From Helianthus annuus (lineage: Eukaryota > Streptophyta > Magnoliopsida > Asterales > Asteraceae), in NCBI RefSeq assembly GCF_002127325.2, contig NC_035435.2, positions 14,854,502 to 14,918,501 of the forward strand: a stretch of 64,000 bases of DNA, read 5' to 3'. A model generated the notes under the pieces. The model was not told the DNA's origin and made no database searches. It saw only the letters and a list, made by a program, of their open reading frames with translations. Shown here one piece after another: positions 12,367 through 23,206 of the stretch. Both the position numbers and the translations under genes were made by a program. Each line of letters begins with the position of its first letter. Within the stretch, counting starts at the first letter, position 1.

Positions 12367-12749
12367 AACCGGACGCATGTCCATCACATAGGTGTTGATC
12401 ACTCTTGGAGCTCTCATCACTATCCAATCTTCAGGAACTACAATTCTCGGCTTAAGAACGAAGCCAGCTTTATTGTGAAATGCATTTTATACTTGTTATC
12501 ACAGATCTAAGATACTGACAACAAGTTGTGCTTTAGTTCTTCAACAAAGTTCACCTTGTGTAAGGTGATCTTACCGTTTGACACATAACCTTCACCCGTG
12601 ATATAACCACCCTTTTCACCCGCAAAGTTAATATATCCACCACGAATAGGTTTCAAATTTGACAACAATTCTTTGTTCCCTGTCATATGCCTGGAACAGC
12701 CACTATCGATATACCAAATATAGATAGCTCTCTTTAGATGTTCCTTCAT
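12367..12749 (-). pseudogene. Copia 1 protease fragment
   Basis: The frame at 12507-12749 carries IDSGCSRHMTG, the aspartic protease active site of Ty1-copia (DSG), followed by the [13 protein letters not shown] and LLSVS segments that link protease to pre-integrase. Between 12367 and 12506 another frame continues the same protein up to the gypsy insertion point, so a frameshift lies near 12507. Compare the homologous stretch of copia 2 at 51040-51108 and 58922-59100. Confidence 0.85.
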
Positions 12750-12769
12750 TCACAAACAAGAAATCAGTT

Positions 12770-13230
12770 AGAGTGGGGGACCCAAGCCGTGACGGTCTTG
12801 GGTCATCCAAATTCGTCAACAAAAGAAAATTCCTTGAAATAACCATCTTCATTGTTGTTTCTAACATTTCTACCTCGGTAATTGTTAGAATGCCCACCCG
12901 CAAATCGAGGATTGTGCGGAGTGTGAGAACGGTTATTAAACATAGAATTTCCACCAAAACGATTACCAGAGTTTTGATATCCAAAGTTTTGACTATGCTG
13001 AGGTCTAAAACTTCTATCAAATCGTGTTTGCTCATTATCATGAAACACATGTCGTTGTTGGTATCCCGAATCTTGTGTTTGACAATGAAATCTGGCTGGT
13101 GACACGTTTCGATTATCAACGTAACGATTTTGCTCATGAGGTCTAACATTGTGGTTGTAAGTACCTTCAGAATGTTGATCTTGTTCTTGTGTTCGGAATG
13201 TTATATGATTTGGTCGTCGAGCAGGGGTTT
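12770..13230 (-). pseudogene. Copia 1 Asn/Gly-rich linker between gag and protease
   Basis: A minus-strand frame at 12803-13105 is rich in Asn, Gly, Arg and Phe (NSGNRFGGN, NNYRGRNVRNNN) and ends next to the protease. Homologous SIRE-type copia elements carry similar disordered, basic segments here. Stops separate it from neighbouring frames. No enzymatic role is visible. Confidence 0.6.
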
Positions 13231-13231
13231 T

Positions 13232-14161
13232 CTAACGACTTTCACGTTTTGCTGAAGAACTTTCTGATCCACGATCTAAACCACGATGGCTATCATCATC
13301 TGATGAATCGGTATCCTGATCCTTTTGTTTTTTGTTTTTAACTTTTGGTTTAGAAACATGTTTGCTTTCTTGCTTTACAACCTTAGGTTTTTCACCTTTT
13401 TGAGTTTTACCACTTTTCTTTTTGTTCTTTTTAGGTTCATTTTGTGGTTTGGTGTCAAAAGGTTTATCAAGATCAGGATCAACACGACTCTTTCCTTTGT
13501 CGTTTGGACAATTTACAGCTAAATGTCCTTTGAAACGACGTTTGTAGCATTGTCGTTTATCAATCTTTTCATTCTTTTCTTTTTGATCATCCTCACATTG
13601 ACTGTTTGAGGACGAGGATGCTTCATTTGAGCCTTTTGCTTTTTGTTTCACAAAGTCAGGAATTGAACCTTTTTCAATTCTTTCACCCTCTTTGTTGAAG
13701 CTTTTGCCTTTCACAAAGTTGGTTTTTGAAATGTTTTTAACATTCTTTTTACCTTTGTTTATAGGATTCGGCTTTTGAACATTTTGAACTTGATATAAAG
13801 CTTCCAAAATCTTTGAGTTTATCAAATTTTCAATTTTGCTTAAATCAATTTCGTTTGTTTTAACATCACTCGTACTCTTTTGTTCTGATTCCGATTCCGA
13901 TTCGGATTCGGACTCGGATTCAGACTCTTCCTCACTCAAAGGATCAATAGTCAATGGAGCAGTCGGAACGAAATCTTCAATTTTAGGATCAATCGAAGGT
14001 GTCGATGTAAAGTTGTGGTTAATAGGAGGTGTAACCTTCTTGTAACCAACACCAAACATCTCATCTTCTGAATCTTTGAAACGAAGGTTGCTTATGCAAA
14101 AATTATTCACATCTGATGAACTTTCGAATTTCTCAAGTTTTCGTTGTACATCAAGAAACAA
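13232..14161 (-). pseudogene. Copia 1 gag C-terminal region with altered zinc knuckle
   Basis: The 309-codon frame contains an ESESESE run (from a CT/GA-rich microsatellite at 13890-13930), long lysine-rich tracts and a knuckle reading CYKRRFKGHLAVNC. In a normal CCHC knuckle the fourth residue is Cys; here it is Arg, so zinc binding should be lost. It corresponds in position to the second knuckle region of the copia 2 gag (about 50540-50580), where CFECGTIGHIIRNC is intact. Confidence 0.7.
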
Positions 14162-14229
14162 GTTATCTTTGTCTAAAATCGTTTGGTTCTTTTCTAAAAC
14201 TGTGTTTTGGCAAGTTTCAAGTTCAGCTT

Positions 14230-14736
14230 TTAAATCTTGATTCTTAATCGTCGCTTGAGCAAGTCGTCTCTCAAATTCAAAGATGTCCTTTTTAAGGCAA
14301 TCACCTGACTTCTATGTTCTTTATCGGTCCTCGAAAGCGCGACAATTAATTCTCTAGATTTCTCCAGATCAGTAATCAAATTACTGTTATGGAGTGCGTA
14401 TCTGTCACACTTAGCGACAAAGTCTATGCATCTAGAACATCTTTTATCATCAGATTTAGATTGTACCTCGATGTTAGCTATGAAAGCTTGATCCGAGCTT
14501 TCTGCTTTTCCTGCTTTCATCTTTGCCATTTCTTCCTCAACAAAGCGTTGCATTTCGTAAGTTGCGATCTGGAACTCAAATCGATCACTTTCATCTTTCT
14601 TTTCGTCTTTTTTTCCTACCTTCTTTCTACTTTCCTCTTCTTCATTCTCTCTTCTCTTGTCTTCCTCAGCTTCATTGATTTTATCCATTTCCAAATTCTT
14701 ACTTAGAACTTCCGCCGCCACAATCAGCTCTTCCAC
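14230..14736 (-). pseudogene. Copia 1 gag coiled-coil segment
   Basis: A 168-codon minus-strand frame, very rich in Glu and Lys, with heptad-like spacing and a conserved-looking CSRCIDFVAKCDRYALHNSNLITDLEKS region. Copia 2 has an equivalent coiled coil at about 49140-49620. It is separated from the flanking gag frames by stops, so it is a remnant. Probable role in capsid multimerisation is inferred from position only. Confidence 0.55.
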
Positions 14737-14835
14737 ACTCGCCTCTTCGAATAGATCTCCATACCCGTCTTCGACAATCTCGGCAATAAATGCTTATGAA
14801 ACAATAGTAGTAGCTGTTTCTTCCATTACAATCCC

Positions 14836-15267
14836 CTAGTCGTGTGGCTCACTAATAGTTTGAAGGGGTTGAACAATCATAGCGTTATTAGCATTAGGAG
14901 TAAGGTTATCAGATGAGGTTGTTGTTGAAGTAGTAGATTGAGCTGGACTGTTGTTATTGGATCTTGCTGAGCTTCCTTGACCATTGCTTCCTTCTCTCTT
15001 CTTTGGTTTTCGACACTCTCTAGCATAATGACCATAAATTCCACAGTTGTAACATTTGACTTTGGTCATGTCAATTCCCATTTGTGTCTTAGTGTTACCA
15101 CCAATGAAACTCTTTCTTGTTTGAAGAAGAATTTTCTTTGCTCTTCTTACCGGTAACACCATACTTAATTGCAAATTAAGATCTTCTAATTCATGTTGAT
15201 CGATTTGATCAAGATCTTCATCGAGAGTCGATGGTTCAACTAATTTACCAAGTGCAAAAAATCTCAA
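14836..15267 (-). pseudogene. Copia 1 gag zinc-knuckle segment
   Basis: This frame holds an intact CCHC nucleocapsid knuckle, CYNCGIYGHYARECRKP, preceded by a Lys/Arg-rich helix and followed by a Ser/Asn/Thr-rich tail. In Ty1-copia gag this module binds the packaged RNA. Frameshifts separate it from the upstream capsid part. Confidence 0.8.
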
Positions 15268-15345
15268 ATGCCGTCATGAATGATCCAAGAAGTGCTATAT
15301 TTTCTTCTATGAGCTTAAGACTATGCGAGTTGATTTTAGGAGCAT

Positions 15346-16230
15346 TCAAGCTTGGTTCACTTGCACTTGACGATGACGTTCCAGGAGATATAGGAATTCC
15401 ACCAATGGTAATTCCACTATTGCTACCAACGACAAAGGCACTATGGTTTGCAGGATCTCCTTGAGAAGTTTCTGAAATGAAAGCAACACCTGAATTACTT
15501 CCCTTTTCAGTTTGATTTGCAAAGCCGGATCTTGCAACTTCTCGAAATTAGAGTCTTTGTCGACTAAGTTCCATGCGTAACCTTTCATCTTCTTGACTGC
15601 TTGATCAAGAGTTAATTCTTCATATTGAGCACTCTCTTTGATTAAGGCATAATACATATTCCATTGTTTCGGTAAACAATTCAGAAACTTTTCCACCTTT
15701 TCGAACTCCGTATACAATCCCAGTTGACTTCGATCTAGTTCACTTAGCAAATGGTAAAATCTGTTTACCAGATCATCCAACGATTCACCTTTCATGGCTT
15801 TAAAGACTACGATTTGAGTTTTCAATCGATCGAGTCTCTGTTTCTTGAATAACTCATTTCCTTAATATCTGTCACTCAAACTATCCCATAATTCCTTTGA
15901 TGAATTTTTGTTACCGAAAGTGTGTAAGATCGATTGTGGTAACGACATCATAATCAAGGACATTGCTTTCTCTTCGCATTCATAATACTTTCTTTCATCA
16001 TCAGTTAAAGCAAGATAACCGGTAATTGTCAAAGTTCGAGCAGGTTGCCCGCCAATTCCTGACGTCATACATAACCACAATTTTAAATCCTTCGCTTTGA
16101 TGCATCGTTCAAATTGTATCTTCCATTCCTGATAATCTAACTTGTTCAATAACACAGGAGGTTTATCACTGCTTCTGACTTCGTTGTTGTGTCGAATATA
16201 TTGAACAACGGTGTTCAAATTGTTTGCCAT
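15346..16230 (-). pseudogene. Copia 1 gag capsid region (two frames)
   Basis: Starts at the ATG at 16228-16230. The first 122 codons match the UBN2/DUF4219-type copia gag (LDYQEWKIQFERCIKAKDLKLW, KELWDSLSDRY). An in-frame TAA at 15862-15864 follows, then the same frame continues through VFKAMKGESLDDLVNRFYHLLSEL. A frameshift near 15490 ends it. Related to the copia 2 gag at 47282-47900. Confidence 0.8.
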
Positions 16231-17001
16231 CTTTACTAGATCTTGGTTTTAACAATTGTTTAAACACTTTCCAGTCAACTTACTAATGAAAACTCAACAA
16301 TATCACAAGTACAGACCAAGATTGATTTGTTAAATACTGACAACTTGAACAAATATGGACAATGATTTCTCACAAGTGTGAATAGATGAGGGAATGATTA
16401 AGTGTGGATGTTTTACACATATGCGGACAAGAGTGTTTGAAAATACAAGTGCTGACAAGTTTTTTTCAAAACATAAGTGCGAATGGACAAATGTGAGAAA
16501 CAAGTGCGGATGATGAATATCAATCACAAGTGCGTACAAAAATAACCTAATAAGTGTGGATCAACAATTATCAGACAAGTGTTGATGACCAAATAACAAA
16601 CAAGTGCGCATAAAGCTTTTATCACAAGTGCTGATAATAACTTATGATTTCACAAGTGCCCACAAGTACTGACTTTGAATTTATTTCCCAAGTGTGACTG
16701 CACACAAGATCATCAATAACTTCAAAGAATCAGAAACCTAGAGAATTTGAAGAAAACTTTAGATCTGACAGAATCTGAGCAAAATCTCTACAATCAAATC
16801 AAGCACAAACACTCACAACTAAACCCTAATCACAATTCATGAAGAAAAATCAAGAAACACATGAAGAATCCATGAAAAGCATGAAAAATGTATGAGAAAA
16901 CCCTAGAAACTTGAAAACCCACTAGAACGAACAAAAACTGAACAAAATCTAACCTCCAACACGAAGTCTACAGTGGTAAGAGCACTCTGTATATAGAGCC
17001 T
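16231..17001 (-). other. Copia 1 leader with dispersed ACAAGTG motif
   Basis: No supported gene. From about 16360 to 16680 the text contains more than a dozen variants of (C)ACAAGTGCGGA / CAAGTGCTGA / AAGTGTGGA at irregular spacing. The part near 16740-16990 is A-rich. This is the 5' untranslated leader between primer site and gag. Confidence 0.65.
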
Positions 17002-17013
17002 GCTCTGATACCA
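17002..17013 (-). other. Copia 1 primer-binding site
   Basis: The minus strand reads TGGTATCAGAGC, complementary to initiator methionine tRNA, two bases inside the LTR end at 17016. It sets the orientation of copia 1. Confidence 0.9.
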
Positions 17014-17015
17014 CT

Positions 17016-17409
17016 TGTAAGGTCATATTCCTTGAATGAACACACGAACCGGACTGATCGAACACACACGCAATGTGCGGAAACCACTGCGTGCCTCGTA
17101 CCACGATGTAGACCTAGTACAGAAGGTGTAGAAGATGAGAGAACCGTGAATACATGGAGTATTCACAATCAACAATCACACAGACTGAATGAAGAACACA
17201 CAAATCAAGGGTTTGTTTGCACAAGAAGTTTTCTCCAAAATTTCACTGTTTCATTGAATTGATAAAAAGTGCTTGAATGCGTACAAGACACATAGTATAT
17301 ACACACATCCATGTTGGGACCTTATAAGAAAAAACTACAAGTACTGACATAGTAAAACCACAAATTCGCAAAAGTATAAGACCCCTCGACCAAAGTTGTG
17401 ACACTTTCA
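17016..17409 (-). repeat. Copia 1 5' LTR (probable limits)
   Basis: On the plus strand it begins TGTAAGGTC next to the primer site. I place the far end at ...GACACTTTCA (17409), giving TG/CA ends and about 394 bp. A TATATAC box on the minus strand lies at about 17291-17302. The partner LTR is outside the window, so the far boundary cannot be confirmed. Confidence 0.6.
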
Positions 17410-17602
17410 CATAATTACAATATTAGTCCTTCAATGTTGAAACTTCAGCATCATCTAGCATTTATCAAACTTTTATGACTTACAAATATTATCACTTCCA
17501 CTCTATTACTTTGGAATGTCTTGAAATTCAGTTGGATTCATCATAAATTGTCTTGTAGGAATTCAATGTGTTGATGAGTGAAAAGAAATCGTGTGATAAC
17601 TT

Positions 17603-17978
17603 GGCTCTGATACTAGTTTGATGGATATCAAGAACACAACGGAATCTTATTTGTGACAACAATGAGAAATCAAATACGTGGATAATCAACAATAAATAAC
17701 TGTGTTGCCTAAATCTTCCTGGTTTGATCTAGTTACAATCACAATGTGTATATACATACCATCCGAGAGTTACCAATGGTAATGTTTGGCGCTTTTTGAC
17801 GCCAAATCGAAGAATAAACGGAAGATAATTGTCATCTAATGACTAATCTATCTAGTCGACATTCTATCCTAAATAAGCATAAGTACTTAACTATTTAATT
17901 AGCTACATACATAATGAACATTTACTTTTTATTTCTAATAAACTTAAATACCAATTAAGTTTATTGCTTCCAATAACA
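17603..17978 (-). mobile_element. Remnant LTR with adjacent degenerate primer site
   Basis: At 17603-17615 the minus strand reads TAGTATCAGAGCC, one base off the Met tRNA primer site. The adjoining 17619-17978 starts TGATGGATATC and ends CCAATAACA, giving TG/CA ends and 360 bp. The distal part of this LTR recurs at 45100-45361 together with non-LTR flanking DNA. It was therefore inserted before the segment was duplicated. It may be the rest of another small copia element whose body was lost. Confidence 0.5.
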
Positions 17979-18321
17979 TATAGATGTTAGCTTCTAGCTC
18001 CGAATGTTCAAAGGATTTTACTTAAAATGAAATTACACTAAATAAAAAAATAAAACAGATAGAAAAATCCTAAGAATCATTCCTAATCCTTTTTAGATAG
18101 AACATGATTTGTTCTTTGTGTTCCTTTTTCTTCACTATTGGTTTGCCGTCATATGTATTATAGATTCATAGTGAGCTCAACACATAATTACTTTCAAGAT
18201 ATATGCTAAGTAATAAAATTAAATAAAGGAACCCACATACATGAAGAAACCACAAACTCTAGATGCTATATCTCTGACAATATCAAAAGCTTTTACATGA
18301 TGCATAATGATCTTACATGGT
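17697..18321 (+). repeat. Segmental duplication, copy 1 (receptor-kinase intron)
   Basis: About 620 bp with clear similarity to 45100-45702, including LTR remnant, AT-rich intron text and the run ending cttacatggt. Differences are scattered substitutions and a small indel (extra aataaacttaaatacc here). In this copy the sequence runs uninterrupted into the LRR exon at 18342. It is thus the empty-site counterpart of the copia 2 insertion in copy 2. Confidence 0.85.
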
Positions 18322-18341
18322 CTTCCTTGTAACAACTTAAG

Positions 18342-18666
18342 GGGAAACAATTTCACAAGACCACTTCCAGCAGAACTTCTAGAAAAATCAAAGAAAGGAT
18401 CACTATTGCTGAGGTTTGCTCCTCACTATATAACTAGACTGCAAGAAGAATCAAACAAACAGTTGTATCATTTGTTCTAACATTAATTACATTATCAGCA
18501 TTGAATCAATCAGTGACGAAGATATAAGCTCGTGTCTAGAGGGCTCATGCAGCAAAAACAAGGGCAATAAAGTTGTTATTCCAGTGCTAGCAACGATTGG
18601 TGCTGTCGTCGTCCTATTAACCGCAGTAGCAACCGTATGGATCATTAAACGACGGAAAAACAAAAG
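18342..18666 (+). pseudogene. LRR receptor kinase: last LRR exon and transmembrane exon
   Basis: Exon 18342-18413 (72 nt, the unit length of LRR exons in this family) encodes GNNFTRPLPAELLEKSKKG, the end of the ectodomain in malectin-like LRR receptor kinases (subfamily I). Exon 18514-18666 encodes a short acidic linker with CLEGSC, then a hydrophobic helix (VVIPVLATIGAVVVLL) and the stop-transfer motif IKRRKNK. Donor sites are AG|GTTTGC and AG|GTGCGT and the phases agree. Upstream malectin and LRR exons are not in the window. They must lie left of copia 1 or be lost. The kinase follows only at 38.7 kb, after 20 kb of insertions. Confidence 0.8.
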
Positions 18667-19058
18667 GTGCGTATGATTGTTGACATTGTATCATATATGG
18701 AAAACAATGGTACCAACTAAAAAGGAGCTTCACATCTACAATCGTAAATCAAAGTTATAAATTTGGTGAATCAATGTTGCATCTCATGATGAAAACCCTT
18801 GCTATTTATCCCTGTTATACACACATTACACATACATACATATGCGTGTGTATAATAAAGGTTTTTGCCTTGAGAAGCATTGGAAGTCACATATTTACAA
18901 ACATAGGCACATATTTTACCAACATTGAGGATCAAATAAATAGTTAAATATTAGTAAGAATCGTACGAACTAACCAAAACCTGATTTCAACTCATATGAG
19001 TAAATCAAGTCAGAAAATTCACTTTTATATCTCCCGTAAATTATTTGCTAACATTTTT
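18667..19058 (+). other. Receptor-kinase intron, unique-looking AT-rich text
   Basis: Starts with the splice donor GTGCGT. It contains a short AC/GT-rich stretch around 18815-18850. I see no gene or clear repeat. Confidence 0.5.
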
Positions 19059-19191
19059 AATAGGGTGGCACAGTGCCAAGTGGGGCGAGGTTAGTGGGGG
19101 TCTTGAGTTCAATCCCAAATAAGAGTGATTTATTTGTAAATATAGGAGTTTTGGAGAGCAACATTAGGCATTAAAAAAAATAGGGTGGCAC
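19059..19191 (+). mobile_element. Short SINE-like insertion with 13-bp target duplication
   Basis: The 13 bases aatagggtggcac occur at 19059-19071 and again at 19179-19191. The 107-bp body between them has a box A-like tgccaagtgg, a box B-like gagttcaatcc 30-35 bases later, and ends in an A run. That is the layout of a tRNA-derived SINE mobilised by a LINE. Family unknown, and the 5' part may be truncated. Confidence 0.55.
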
Positions 19192-19499
19192 GGTTTGGGT
19201 TTACTAAAATTAAATGGATCAGTCCATTTAAATTTTTAAGCATAAAAAAAATATGTAATTTATAAGTTTAGAATAGTTTACAGCTTTATTACATCAGTCC
19301 GTCTACATCCCATTTGCAATCAGCCTACATGTTTGACCCCTTTGGAAATACGGATTACACACATCATGTTAAATGGTTTTAAGTGTCTTACGGTTCATCA
19401 TATCATGTCTTACGGTTATTATGCGTATGCCACGATGCACAAAAATGAAAATGTGTACTTGTTGACTTTTTCAATGAAGAATGATTTAATTAAAGTGTA

Positions 19500-19708
19500 G
19501 TACCAGCTTTAAGAAGTGTGAAGGTTTACCTACAGGTCACGGGTTTGATCCCGGACCAATGGGGTTTCTGTACGGGCCGGGGCTTAGACCGGACCGACCG
19601 GGAGGTACCACATTACGGGCCGACGGATTCGAACCTGAGCGGGTACGCCTAGATGAGGCAGCTAAGGTAACCGGTTGATCCACTCCTTTCAAAAAAAAAA
19701 AAAAAAAA
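19500..19708 (+). mobile_element. Probable second SINE-like element with poly(A) tail
   Basis: Contains a box B-like gggtttgatccc near 19547 and a GC-rich body (cgggccggggcttagaccgg), and ends in an 18-base A run at 19691-19708. The GC content differs sharply from the surroundings. On the opposite strand a perfect box B (GGTTCGAATCC near 19625-19640) is also present, so orientation is not certain. No clear target duplication found. Confidence 0.4.
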
Positions 19709-20448
19709 GCAAACAAGATATAAAATCTAGATATTTGAGAAGTGATAGGCTTATTTGAGTCAGTTATTTATCTTTGGTTAGTTCTTATGACTCACTAATA
19801 TTTAAGTTCTTAGAAGTATCGGGACCCTCACGAGAGGGGGTGTATATGTATGTGTCTAAGAGCTTAACGTAAAAAGGCATTGATACAACTTTTTTTTTTT
19901 TTTTTGGTGTTAAAAATGGTGTGTCAATGTTATAGAAGTATCGTGTAACTTTTAACATTAATGCACTTTTCCAGTGTTAATTTTTTGCAAAAAATCACTT
20001 AACATTAACACACACACTATATATATCATGGTTGCAAAAGTCGTTAGGCGCTCCCTAGTCGGTCGACCGTGGAGTTGAGAGTACTCGGTCTAGACGGAGA
20101 GTACTTAGGGAGTACTCGGACATGTTAAATTATAAAGAAATTACTTTTTAGAAATCAAATATATGTCAAATAACATAAATTTACTAATATTTATAACAAA
20201 ATATGTGAAAAGGATATTCATTAACACAAGTTTCAGCATTTTTTGTCTAACACATGTTAGTCACAAAATTTGCTGAAATTTGTTTATTTTTTAAAAAAAA
20301 AATCTTTCGGCGCTTTTTTGTTATTTTTGGCCCAAAACTCTTAAAAACATGTATATTACATGTGTTATTTAAAAAAAAAAAAAAAAATTCGGGAGGTTGG
20401 GTTTTCTAGGGTTTCTGAATTTTTTTAGGGTTTTTTGTCTAGCATTAG

Positions 20449-20450
<2 letters not shown>
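19709..20450. other. Intron text with an unclassified dispersed repeat
   Basis: No gene. The stretch 20030-20120 (ggttgcaaaagtcgttaggcg, then repeated agtactcgg/gagtactt) looks like part of a dispersed repeat common in plant DNA but is not assigned. One exact TAACACATGTTA occurs at 20248-20259, the only copy found outside the Mutator-like element. Several A/T runs follow. Confidence 0.4.

Positions 20451-20502
<52 letters not shown>
20451..20502. repeat. (TA)26 microsatellite
   Basis: Pure TA repeat that forms the left flank of element A. Confidence 0.95.
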
Positions 20503-20504
<2 letters not shown>

Positions 20505-21121
20505 TAGAGTATCCTGTAAAAAAGGCTTAAAGTGTGAGAAGCGTAAGAAACAATCTCAGCCATTAGATCTTTTGATATAATGGTTAAGATCAATAGGGAC
20601 CAAATTGTAAAATATTTTAATTAATTTGGACTGATTTGAAATATCTCGGGGCAATATAGTCTTTTAAACCCACTAGAAATTAGGTAATGCACATGTAACT
20701 TCCCCCCGTCTTTTTTAAACGTCAATAACTTTTTATACGTAACTTTAAAAAAAAATTACACCATAATAACAACGAGCGTTTTTTTTCTCTTTAATATAAG
20801 TACCATATTGCTATACTTATATAGAGAAAAATATATATTTCAATCAGATGTTTAGTCAATGAATGGTGTTATATACTTGCTGAATGGTGTTATATACTTA
20901 CTGAATATTGTTATATACTTGCTGAATGCTGAATGGTGTTATATACTTGCTGAATGATGTTATATACTTCCTATAATTAAGGTGGCGGTTATAGGAAGTT
21001 TTTAATTAATTAAATTAATGATAAAATTACTTGTTTACCCTTTTCAATTAATTTAGATCTAATAGCTGAAATTATTTCTTAACTTTCTCACACTTTTGGT
21101 CTTTTTTACAATAACCATACC

Positions 21122-21124
<3 letters not shown>
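20503..21124. mobile_element. Element A: 622-bp TIR element inside a (TA)n tract
   Basis: The two ends form imperfect inverted repeats of about 65-70 bp. The left starts ggtagagtatcctgtaaaaa and the complement of the right end starts agagggtatggttattgtaa; both continue through aagtgtgagaa to attagatct. The centre contains repeats of gaatggtgttatatacttgct (20860-20970). It is bordered on both sides by (TA)n and encodes nothing. A non-autonomous DNA transposon that inserts into TA microsatellites is the likely interpretation. Confidence 0.8.

Positions 21125-21185
<61 letters not shown>
21125..21185. repeat. (TA)n microsatellite between elements A and B
   Basis: About 30 uninterrupted TA units. 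Confidence 0.95.
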
Positions 21186-21187
<2 letters not shown>

Positions 21188-22280
21188 AAGGTTCATTTGA
21201 GAAGAAATTTAATGTGAGAAGAAAAAGAAGAAAGGGCATATTAGTAAAATATTCATATCATTAATTTTTAACTCTTTAATTAATTACTCAACTAATCATT
21301 AATTATCCTACATACAATATAGAAAACCTACACATATCAAAATTTTCCTACATATACCCTACACATTATAGAATTTTATCCTACACAGTCGAAATTTATC
21401 TTATACATCTCGAAATATATCCTACATAACTCGTAATTTATCCTATACAACTAGTAATTTATTCTACACTTTAAATTAAATTGTTTTTTAAATTTGGAAA
21501 AAGTATATATATATATATATTTTGTAAAGGAGTTACAAATTTAATTTAGTTAGTTATTAAAGGGGAATAATACAAATTAATGATTTTTGTAAGTTTACCA
21601 ATATACCCTTATATTAAATTAAATGCAAATATTAAATGAAGTAAAATGAAACATTCTTATTTGTTGAAACTTTTTCTTTTTTCTTCTTACAAAAAAATTC
21701 TTCTCATTTGAACCCTCCACTCTTGATCCTAATCATATATAGTGGAGGGTTCAAATGAGAAGAGCTTTTTTGTAAGAAGAAAAAAGAAGAAGTTTCAACC
21801 AATAAGAATGCTTTATTTTACTTCATTTAATATTTGTAGTTAATTTTAATATAAGGGTATATTGATAAACTTACATAAATCATTAATTTGTATTCTTCCC
21901 CTTTAATAACTAGCTAAATTAAATTTGTAACTCGTTTTCAAAATATATACTTTTTCCAAATTAAAAAAACAACTTAAGTTAGAGTGTAGAATAAATTACT
22001 AGTTGTGTAGGATAACTTACGAGTTGTGTAGAATATATTTCGAGGTGTGTAGGATAAATTTCGACCGTGTAGGATAAAATTCTATAATGTGTAGGTATAT
22101 GTAGGAAAATTTTGATATGTGTAGGTTTTGTAGATTATATGTAGGATAATTAATGATTAGTTGACTAATTAATTAAAGAGAGAAAAATTAATTATATGAG
22201 TTATAAATGAAATAACATTTTACAAATATAGCCTTTCTTCTTTTTTTTCTTACATTAAATTTGTTCTCAAATGAACCCTC

Positions 22281-22283
<3 letters not shown>
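21186..22283. mobile_element. Elements B and C: 1.1 kb head-to-head inverted pair
   Basis: Arm B (21186-21720) and arm C (21743-22283) are inverted copies of one roughly 540-bp sequence, with a 22-base spacer. Each arm itself begins and ends with the inverted motif ggaggttcaaatgagaag. By eye the arms are about 90% alike, with a small TA expansion in B at 21506-21520. The inner part repeats tgtaggataaattac-type phrases. No coding capacity. The pair is flanked by (TA)n on both outer sides, while a short catatata lies at the centre. Confidence 0.85.

Positions 22284-22359
<76 letters not shown>
22284..22359. repeat. (TA)38 microsatellite
   Basis: Seventy-six bases of pure TA between elements C and D. 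Confidence 0.95.
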
Positions 22360-22362
<3 letters not shown>

Positions 22363-22767
22363 GAAGGTTCAAATGAAAACCACTAGTTATTGTGAAAACT
22401 CGAAAACTAATTAAAAAAAGCCAAAAAAACATACAATTTTTTTTTTTTTTTTTTTTTTTGCAATCAAAATTTCGCAGGTTTTTTAATATAAAAAAAAATT
22501 TTTCAAAAAAAAAAAAAATTTTTTTTTGTGTAGTGCACATGTGTAATAGTGCACATATGTATGTGTACTACATATGGGTATTATTATACATGTGCACTAC
22601 ACAAATTTTTTTTTTTTTTTTTTTGAAAAAAAGTTTTTTTTTATATATAAAAACTAACGATTTTTATAAAAAAAATTGAAAAAAAAAATTTTTTTTGTGT
22701 GTTTTTTAGGCTTTTTTTAGTTAGTTTTCGAGTTTTCACAATAAAAGTGGTTTTCATTTGAACCATC

Positions 22768-22770
<3 letters not shown>
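22360..22770. mobile_element. Element D: 411-bp foldback element
   Basis: Nearly the whole element folds back. The ends ggggaaggttcaaatgaaaa and, inverted, ggggatggttcaaatgaaaa are followed by matching text through gtgaaaactcgaaaacta and homopolymer T/A runs. The centre is built around gtgcacatgtgtaatag and its inverse. It is flanked by (TA)n. The termini resemble those of B/C and G, suggesting one superfamily. Apparent reading frames are poly-Phe/poly-Lys artefacts. Confidence 0.85.

Positions 22771-22814
<44 letters not shown>
22771..22814. repeat. (TA)22 microsatellite
   Basis: Pure TA tract between elements D and E. Confidence 0.95.
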
Positions 22815-22817
<3 letters not shown>

Positions 22818-23206
22818 AGCCGCTAGAATGAGAACCACCTCGAGTTGTAAGAACCGCGAGAACTACACCCTACGGAGCGCCGTTCGTCGCGATTTTTTTT
22901 TTACAAGTAGATGTGTGCATTAAAAACACGGCCGTAAAAAATCACGGCGAACGGCGCTCCGTGGGGTGTACTTTTTTACACCTCAAGTTTGGTGAAAAAA
23001 AAAAGAAAAAAGAAAAAAAAAATTAAAAAACACCAAACTTGAGGTGTAAAAAAGTACACCCCACGGAGCGCCGTTCGCCGTGATTTTTTACGGCCGTGTT
23101 TATAATGCACACATCTACTTGTAAAAAAAAATCGCGGCGAACGGCGCTCCGTGGGGTGTAGTTCTCGCGGTTCTTACAACTCGGGGTGGTTCTCATTCTA
23201 GCAGCC

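Larger units (their letters stand above)
316..17409 (-). mobile_element. Copia 1: degenerate Ty1-copia element, split by a gypsy insertion
   Basis: Reading the minus strand from right to left gives LTR, primer site, gag with zinc knuckle, coiled-coil and lysine-rich regions, protease, GAG-pre-integrase and integrase. The order protease then integrase before reverse transcriptase is diagnostic of Ty1-copia. The element is interrupted by the gypsy element at 977-12361. The frame and the target duplication TTCAC at both sides show that protease (12507-12749) and pre-integrase (677-976) were once continuous. A MITE cuts integrase at 315, and reverse transcriptase and RNase H would lie beyond the left window edge. 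Many stops and frameshifts show an old, inactive copy. Confidence 0.85.

Noticed and set aside
12773..13149. Frames on both strands across the copia 1 linker
   Set aside because: Only the frame at 12803-13105 continues the copia protein; the others are antisense or shifted shadows.
19500..19708. Functional tRNA gene because of box B-like sequences
   Set aside because: No cloverleaf can be drawn, the poly(A) tail and length fit a SINE.
22283..22680. Poly-Phe/poly-Lys/Tyr-Ile frames around elements C and D
   Set aside because: They are translations of homopolymer runs and (TA)n microsatellite.
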